Assembly: GCA_900320365.1 (NCBI GenBank)
Contig: ONSC01000008.1
Location: forward strand, 1-45,992
Reading direction: 5' to 3'
DNA length: 45,992 bases
Source of the DNA: an uncultured Bacteroidales bacterium
Lineage (GTDB): Bacteria > Bacteroidota > Bacteroidia > Bacteroidales > UBA932
Under the pieces are notes generated by a model that ran no database searches, was not told where the DNA came from, and saw only the letters and a program-made list of their open reading frames with translations. The position numbers and the translations under genes were made by a program. Of this stretch, positions 40,718-45,992 are shown piece by piece. Positions within the stretch are counted from its first letter, which is position 1. The number at the start of each line of letters is the position of its first letter.

Positions 40718-40772
40718 TACCCTTATTTTTATGCCCGAAAGCAAAAACAATAAAAATATAAAGTAAAACATT

Positions 40773-43700
40773 ATGCAAAGTAAAGGTTGGATAAGGCTTG
40801 TCGCCATCTTGCTCGCCATCGCTTCGATATGGCAGCTATCTTTCACAGCGGTGACAACCATCCAGGAAAGGAAAGCGGACAAGTTCGCGGAGAAAGCCGC
40901 CCAGGTGGCCATGAACACCGCCGCGTTCGCCAAGGTTTCCCCGGAGAGCCAGGCTTACTATCTGGACTCCATAAGAAAAGACCAGAACAGGGTCTACATT
41001 GATTCCATCTCTTCGAAGAAGGTTTATCTCTGGAACACCTACAAGGATTGCAAGGCCAAGGAGATCAATCTTGGTCTGGACCTCAAGGGAGGTATGAACG
41101 TCATGCTCCAGGTCCAGTTGCAGGATCTTGTCAGGGCTCTTTCAGGAGACAACCCCAATCCGGCGTTCCAGAAGGCTCTTTCTCTTGCGAAGGAGCGTAG
41201 CGTCAACTCCAGGGATGATTTCATAACCCTCTTCGGCAATGCTTGGAAAGAAGTCGCTGGTGGTCAGAGACTTGCCCAGATTTTCGGAACATACGAGATG
41301 AAGGACAAGATCAAGCCCGAGTCAACTGACGCTGAGGTTTTGACAGTGATCCGCGGTGAGGCTGAGAGTGCCGTCGCCAACTCCTTCAACGTGTTGAGGA
41401 ACCGTATCGACCGCTTTGGTGTTACCCAGCCTTCCATCCAGAAGCTCGGAAACAGCGGACGTATCCTTGTCGAGCTCCCTGGTGTCAAGGAGCCTGAGCG
41501 TGTGAGGAAACTCCTCCAGGGAACAGCTTCCCTCGAGTTCTGGGAGACTTTCACCAACCAGGAGATCTCCGGATACCTCGCTGAGGCCAACGCCAAGCTG
41601 GCTGAGATTCTCGCTGGCGAGAACACTGAGGCTCCCGCCGAGGCTGGAGAAGCCAATGAGGCCAAGCCCGAAGGTGACGACTCTGTCCTTAATGCCGAGA
41701 TCGCCCAGAACCAGTCTGCGGACGCTGATCTTGAGGCTTACAAGAGGCAGAACCCCCTCTACGCTGTCCTTACCCCTTCACAGTACACCGGCAACGCCTG
41801 CATAGGTTTCGCTTCCGGAATCGACACCGCGAAGGTCAACAGGTATCTCGCTATGCCTCAGATCGCCGAGATATTCCCGGCCGAGTTCATCCCCATGTGG
41901 ACCGTCAAGCCCTCTGAGATGTTCGAGTCTGACAACATCTATGAGCTCGTCGCCATCAAGTCCACTTCCCGTAATGGAAAGGCCAAGTTGGATGGTGGTG
42001 TCGTCACAGACGCTCGCGTGGTCTACGATCATGGCACCAACGGAGAGCCTTCAGTCTCCATGAGCATGAATGCCGAGGGCGCTAATATCTGGGCCCGCAT
42101 GACTGGTGACAATGTTGGTAGGCAGATCGCCATCGTCCTCGATGGAATGGTCTATTCCTATCCTAACGTCAATAGCGCCATCACAGGTGGAAACTCCTCT
42201 ATCACAGGTCATTTCACTCCTGATGAGGCCACTGACCTCGTGAACGTCCTCAAGTCCGGTAAGCTTCCCGCTCCCGCGACCATCATCCAGGAGCAGGTTG
42301 TTGGACCTTCCCTCGGAGCTAAGTCGATCAAGGCTGGTATGATTTCCTTCCTTATCGCTTTCCTCCTCGTCCTGCTCTACATGATATTCTTCTATCAGGG
42401 AGCCGGTATCGCCGCTGACATCGCTCTTCTTTGCAATGTCCTGCTGCTCTTCGGAGTCCTCGTGTCATTCGGAGCTGTCTTGACTCTGCCTGGTATCGCC
42501 GGTCTCGTCTTGACAATGGGTATGGCTGTTGACGCCAACGTTATTATATATGAACGTATCAAAGAGGAACTTGCCGCCGGTAAGGGCCTGAGCAAGGCTG
42601 TGGCCGATGGTTACAAGAACGCCTACTCCGCCATCATCGACGGTCAGGTCACAACCCTACTCACCGGTATCGTTCTCTTCGTCTTCGGTTCCGGTCCTGT
42701 CCAGGGCTTCGCCACCACGTTGATCATCGGTATCATCACCTCTGTTCTCACATCCATCTTCATCACTCGTCTCATCTTCGACGACCGTATCAAGAAGGGT
42801 AAGAACATCACGTTCGAGAACAGCCTCACGAAGAACTTCCTCAAGAACACCCACATCGACTTCATCAGCGCCCGCAAGGTCTCCTACATTGTCTCCGGCG
42901 CTTTGATCCTCATCTCCCTCGTGTCCATCTTCACCAAGGGCTTCACCTATGGTGTTGATTTCACTGGAGGTCGTACCTATGTGGTCCGCTTCGACAAGCC
43001 GGTCACAGCTGAGGAGATCCGTCAGGCCGCTATCGCGGAGTTCGACGGAGCGGTCGAGGTCAAGCAGTTCGGTGGTGAGAGCCAGATGAAGATCACGACC
43101 CAGTATAAGAACGATGAGGAATCCTCTGAGGTTGACGCTGAGGTCGAGGGCAAGCTCTTCAACGCTCTCGCTCCGTTCTTCGCTGAGAAGTTGACGATTG
43201 ATGAATTCAAGTCAACTCTCGGGAATGCCAACGGTATCATCTCATCCGACAAGGTCGGTCCTACCATCGCCAACGACATCAAGAGGGATGCTGTTATCGC
43301 CGTCATCCTCGCCCTTATCGTGATCTTCGCCTACATAGCCTTCAGGTTCAGGGGCTGGACATGGGGTCTTGGTGGTGTTGTCTCTCTTGCTCACACCGCT
43401 ATCATTGTCATCGGTTTCTTCTCATTGTTCTCCGGCATCCTGCCGTTCAACCTTGATGTTGACCAGACGTTTATAGCGGCTATCCTGACGATCATCGGAT
43501 ATGCCATCAATGATAACGTGGTTATCTTTGACCGTATCCGTGAGTACAGGACACTGCACCCGAATACGGACATTAAGACCAACACGAACCAGGCTCTCAA
43601 CGCGACCCTTACCCGTACGGTCAATACCTCTGTCTCCACTCTCGTGACCATGCTCGCTATCGCGATCTGGGGCGGTGAGTCCATCAGAGGTCTTGCGGTC

Positions 43701-43844
43701 GCTCTCATCCTTGGTATCTTGATCGGTACTTACGCTTCCATCTTCATCGGTACTCCGGTGATGTACGATGCCACAGTCGCTCGTCAGAAGAAGCTTGCCG
43801 CCGCCGAGTCTGCCAAGGGAGCCAAGAAGTCTTCAAAGAATTAA
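40773..43844 (+). CDS. secDF: Fused protein translocase subunit SecDF
   Basis: Inner-membrane proton-driven subunits that pull proteins through the Sec channel from the periplasmic side. In this 1023-residue protein SecD (about 1-660) and SecF (about 685-1010) form a single chain, as in other Bacteroidetes. SecD shows GLDLKGGMNVMLQVQ, the periplasmic P1 region with VLRNRIDRFGVTQPSIQ, and the membrane block GLVLTMGMAVDANVIIYERI. SecF shows YGVDFTGGRTYVVRF and IAAILTIIGYAINDNVVIFD, with matching Asp residues in both halves. The P1 region contains an acidic Ala/Glu/Pro-rich loop (about residues 285-315). Codon use is strongly biased like the EF-G2 gene, implying high expression. It has its own promoter and terminator. 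Confidence 0.97.
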   Translation: MQSKGWIRLVAILLAIASIWQLSFTAVTTIQERKADKFAEKAAQVAMNTAAFAKVSPESQAYYLDSIRKDQNRVYIDSISSKKVYLWNTYKDCKAKEINLGLDLKGGMNVMLQVQLQDLVRALSGDNPNPAFQKALSLAKERSVNSRDDFITLFGNAWKEVAGGQRLAQIFGTYEMKDKIKPESTDAEVLTVIRGEAESAVANSFNVLRNRIDRFGVTQPSIQKLGNSGRILVELPGVKEPERVRKLLQGTASLEFWETFTNQEISGYLAEANAKLAEILAGENTEAPAEAGEANEAKPEGDDSVLNAEIAQNQSADADLEAYKRQNPLYAVLTPSQYTGNACIGFASGIDTAKVNRYLAMPQIAEIFPAEFIPMWTVKPSEMFESDNIYELVAIKSTSRNGKAKLDGGVVTDARVVYDHGTNGEPSVSMSMNAEGANIWARMTGDNVGRQIAIVLDGMVYSYPNVNSAITGGNSSITGHFTPDEATDLVNVLKSGKLPAPATIIQEQVVGPSLGAKSIKAGMISFLIAFLLVLLYMIFFYQGAGIAADIALLCNVLLLFGVLVSFGAVLTLPGIAGLVLTMGMAVDANVIIYERIKEELAAGKGLSKAVADGYKNAYSAIIDGQVTTLLTGIVLFVFGSGPVQGFATTLIIGIITSVLTSIFITRLIFDDRIKKGKNITFENSLTKNFLKNTHIDFISARKVSYIVSGALILISLVSIFTKGFTYGVDFTGGRTYVVRFDKPVTAEEIRQAAIAEFDGAVEVKQFGGESQMKITTQYKNDEESSEVDAEVEGKLFNALAPFFAEKLTIDEFKSTLGNANGIISSDKVGPTIANDIKRDAVIAVILALIVIFAYIAFRFRGWTWGLGGVVSLAHTAIIVIGFFSLFSGILPFNLDVDQTFIAAILTIIGYAINDNVVIFDRIREYRTLHPNTDIKTNTNQALNATLTRTVNTSVSTLVTMLAIAIWGGESIRGLAVALILGILIGTYASIFIGTPVMYDATVARQKKLAAAESAKGAKKSSKN

Positions 43845-43870
43845 TTCTTCAAGCGAATATTTATTATTGG

Positions 43871-43896
43871 GAGCGTCGTCCTTAGGGGCGACGCTC
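43871..43896 (+). terminator. Terminator hairpin after secDF
   Basis: GAGCGTCGTCC (43871-43881) pairs with GGGCGACGCTC (43886-43896), with one G-T pair, around a TTAG loop. The following TCTTGTTT is a weak T tract, and part of it doubles as the -33 element of the aspA promoter. Confidence 0.8.
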
Positions 43897-43898
43897 TC

Positions 43899-43929
43899 TT
43901 GTTTATGATTATATAAAAAGCTACATTTG
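43899..43929 (+). promoter_or_regulatory. Bacteroidetes promoter for aspA
   Basis: TTG (43899-43901) and TACATTTG (43922-43929) are 20 bases apart, matching TTG-N19-21-TAnnTTTG. The transcript would start near 43935, about 23 bases before the ATG at 43958. Confidence 0.75.
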
Positions 43930-43957
43930 TACGTTTTAAATCAACACTTTTTTCATC

Positions 43958-45349
43958 ATGAGCGAAAAATTCCGTATCGAATCCGACCTGCTCGGCGAGC
44001 TTCAAGTTCCGGCTGATGCCTATTACGGCGTGCAGACCCAAAGGGCATTGAATAACTACAAGATATCCACGACCAGGATGTGTCATTATCCTGATTATGT
44101 CATAGCTATGGCGTGTATCAAATATGCGGCCGCGAAGACCAACAAACAGTTGGATGCCTTGTCTCCCGAGATCGCCGATGCCATCATGCAGGCGAGTAAG
44201 GAAATTATTGACGGCAAGTTCCATGACCAGTTCCCTGTCGACATGATGCAGGGAGGAGCCGGAACCTCTGTCAATATGAACGCGAATGAGGTGATAGCCA
44301 ACAGGGCTCTCGAAATTATGGGACACCAGAAAGGTGAGTACAAATACTGCTCGCCCAACGACCACGTCAACTGTGCCCAGTCAACCAACGACGCTTATCC
44401 TTCGGCGTTCCGTTACGCTTTCATCAGGATGAACCGCAAGCTCGAGGCCAGCCTTAAGGATTTGATAAACGCCTTCCGAGCTAAGGGTGAGGAGTTCAAG
44501 GATGTGATCAAGATGGGGCGTACGCAGTTGCAGGATGCCGTCCCGATGACTTCAGGCCAGGAGTTCCACGCCTATGCCACTAACCTTGAGGAGGAAATAG
44601 CCAACCTTGAGAGGAATGTCAACCTTCTATATGAGATTAATATGGGAGGTACGGCTATCGGTACCGGCTTGAACGCCAAGCCAGGTTTCGCCACCCTTTG
44701 CGCGGCTAATCTGACTGAGCTCACGGGCGAGAAGTTCATCGCCGCCCCTGACCTTGTGGAAGCCACTCCTGACACAGGTGCTTATGTGAGCTATTCAGGC
44801 GCCTTGAAGAGACTTGCTGTCAAGCTTTCCAAGATATGTAACGACCTCAGGCTTATGGCTTCCGGACCTCGCTGCGGACTGAATGAGATTAATCTCCCTC
44901 CGAAAGCCCCCGGATCATCGATTATGCCAGGTAAGGTGAATCCTGTCATCCCGGAGGTCACCAACCAGGTTTGCTTCAAGGTTATCGGCAACGATGTCAC
45001 CGTCTCCTTTGCCGCCGAGGCTGGACAGCTCCAGCTTAATGTGATGGAACCTGTTATAGCCCAGTCTATTATGGAGAGTATCACATGGCTTACTAACGCC
45101 ATGAACACCCTCCGGAAGGAGTGCGTCGAAGGCATCACGGTCAACAAGGAGCGTTGCTATGACATGGTCAAGAACAGCATCGGTATCGTCACCGCGCTTA
45201 ACCCGATTATCGGCTACAAGGCCAGCACCAAGATCGCCAAGGAGGCCCTTGAGACCAACCGCTCCGTCTATGACATCGTCCTCGAGCAGGGCGTTATGAC
45301 TAAGGAAGCGCTTGACAAGGCTCTCGACCCTGAAAACATGATTGGATAG
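43958..45349 (+). CDS. aspA: Aspartate ammonia-lyase
   Basis: Interconverts aspartate with fumarate and ammonia; in anaerobic Bacteroidales it can feed fumarate respiration. The 463-residue cytosolic protein belongs to the aspartase/fumarase superfamily. It shows VPADAYYGVQTQRALNNY at the N terminus, GAGTSVNMNANEVIANRA, SPNDHVNCAQSTNDAYPSA and the catalytic flexible loop signature GSSIMPGKVNP. The Gln-Ser-Thr-Asn-Asp stretch and the length favour aspartase over class II fumarase, but the two are hard to separate by eye. It stands alone with its own promoter and a strong terminator shared with the convergent enolase gene. Confidence 0.93.
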   Translation: MSEKFRIESDLLGELQVPADAYYGVQTQRALNNYKISTTRMCHYPDYVIAMACIKYAAAKTNKQLDALSPEIADAIMQASKEIIDGKFHDQFPVDMMQGGAGTSVNMNANEVIANRALEIMGHQKGEYKYCSPNDHVNCAQSTNDAYPSAFRYAFIRMNRKLEASLKDLINAFRAKGEEFKDVIKMGRTQLQDAVPMTSGQEFHAYATNLEEEIANLERNVNLLYEINMGGTAIGTGLNAKPGFATLCAANLTELTGEKFIAAPDLVEATPDTGAYVSYSGALKRLAVKLSKICNDLRLMASGPRCGLNEINLPPKAPGSSIMPGKVNPVIPEVTNQVCFKVIGNDVTVSFAAEAGQLQLNVMEPVIAQSIMESITWLTNAMNTLRKECVEGITVNKERCYDMVKNSIGIVTALNPIIGYKASTKIAKEALETNRSVYDIVLEQGVMTKEALDKALDPENMIG

Positions 45350-45365
45350 GACATGATCGGATAAA

Positions 45366-45396
45366 AAAAGAGCCGGCCATCAAGGTCGGCTCTTTT
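45366..45396. terminator. Bidirectional terminator between aspA and enolase
   Basis: A 13-bp stem pairs 45366-45378 with 45384-45396, including one G-T pair, around a 5-base loop. A runs lie on the left and T runs on the right, so it can stop both converging transcripts. Confidence 0.88.
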
Positions 45397-45410
45397 AGTA
45401 TTAAGAAGTC

Positions 45411-45992
<582 letters not shown>

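Noticed and set aside
38796..40778. A longer PD40/SPOR protein starting near 40778.
   Set aside because: The signal peptide begins at the ATG at 40634, and an exact -7 box lies between that ATG and the proposed upstream start.

Overview
The window looks like a chromosomal segment of a gut-type member of the Bacteroidota, order Bacteroidales. The evidence is a SusC/SusD pair with carbohydrate-active enzymes, many lipoproteins, a Bacteroidetes-type EF-G2 paralogue, an S46 dipeptidyl-peptidase and a fused SecDF. The intergenic spacers repeatedly carry the Bacteroidetes -7 promoter box TAnnTTTG, and Shine-Dalgarno sequences are generally absent. No rRNA, tRNA, CRISPR array, phage gene or transposase was seen. 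I cannot name a genus from sequence alone.

Layout. 1-1673 (-): a GH97 glycosidase of the retaining (alpha-galactosidase-like) subtype, cut off at the window edge. 1765-6338 (+): mutS, translationally coupled to a peptidase-S51/ATP-grasp fusion protein. 6398-13697 (+): a surface-polysaccharide operon (GT4 glycosyltransferase, YfhO-type membrane protein, wecC, wecB), followed by an EF-hand/11-mer-repeat small protein and a DUF4923-like lipoprotein. 13717-18039 (-): mrp, an S46 peptidase (DPP7-like), rnhB and an XRE-type regulator. 18040-18364 is the longest gene-free stretch; it holds a candidate operator and a 120-bp MITE-like palindromic repeat. 18365-20787 (+): a small hypothetical gene and the EF-G2 paralogue.

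20843-32019 (-) is a polysaccharide utilisation locus with an upstream partner operon. The partner encodes a transglutaminase-like lipoprotein and a GDPD phosphodiesterase; then come SusC, SusD, a strong terminator-like hairpin, a GH16 lipoprotein and a Ser-type sulfatase. The enzymes suggest uptake and trimming of a sulfated beta-linked glycan, but the substrate is not determined. 32083-36727 (+): a tightly overlapping three-gene operon (SGNH, SGNH, MBOAT) that looks like a polysaccharide O-acylation machine. It is followed immediately by a 153-bp imperfect palindrome. 36938-38819 (+): a TlpA-like thioredoxin and a Tat-exported metallophosphoesterase. 38796-40634 (-): a PD40 propeller/double-SPOR protein that overlaps the previous gene tail to tail. 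40773-45349 (+): secDF and aspA. 45411-end (-): enolase, cut off at its N terminus.

The most interesting non-standard items are the SGNH-SGNH-MBOAT operon, the S51/ATP-grasp fusion, a REP-like palindromic repeat translated in frame inside the YfhO-type gene, two structured intergenic repeats, a CxxC-less Mrp, and the EF-hand/LEA-like small protein. All functional assignments come from reading motifs by eye, without database searches.
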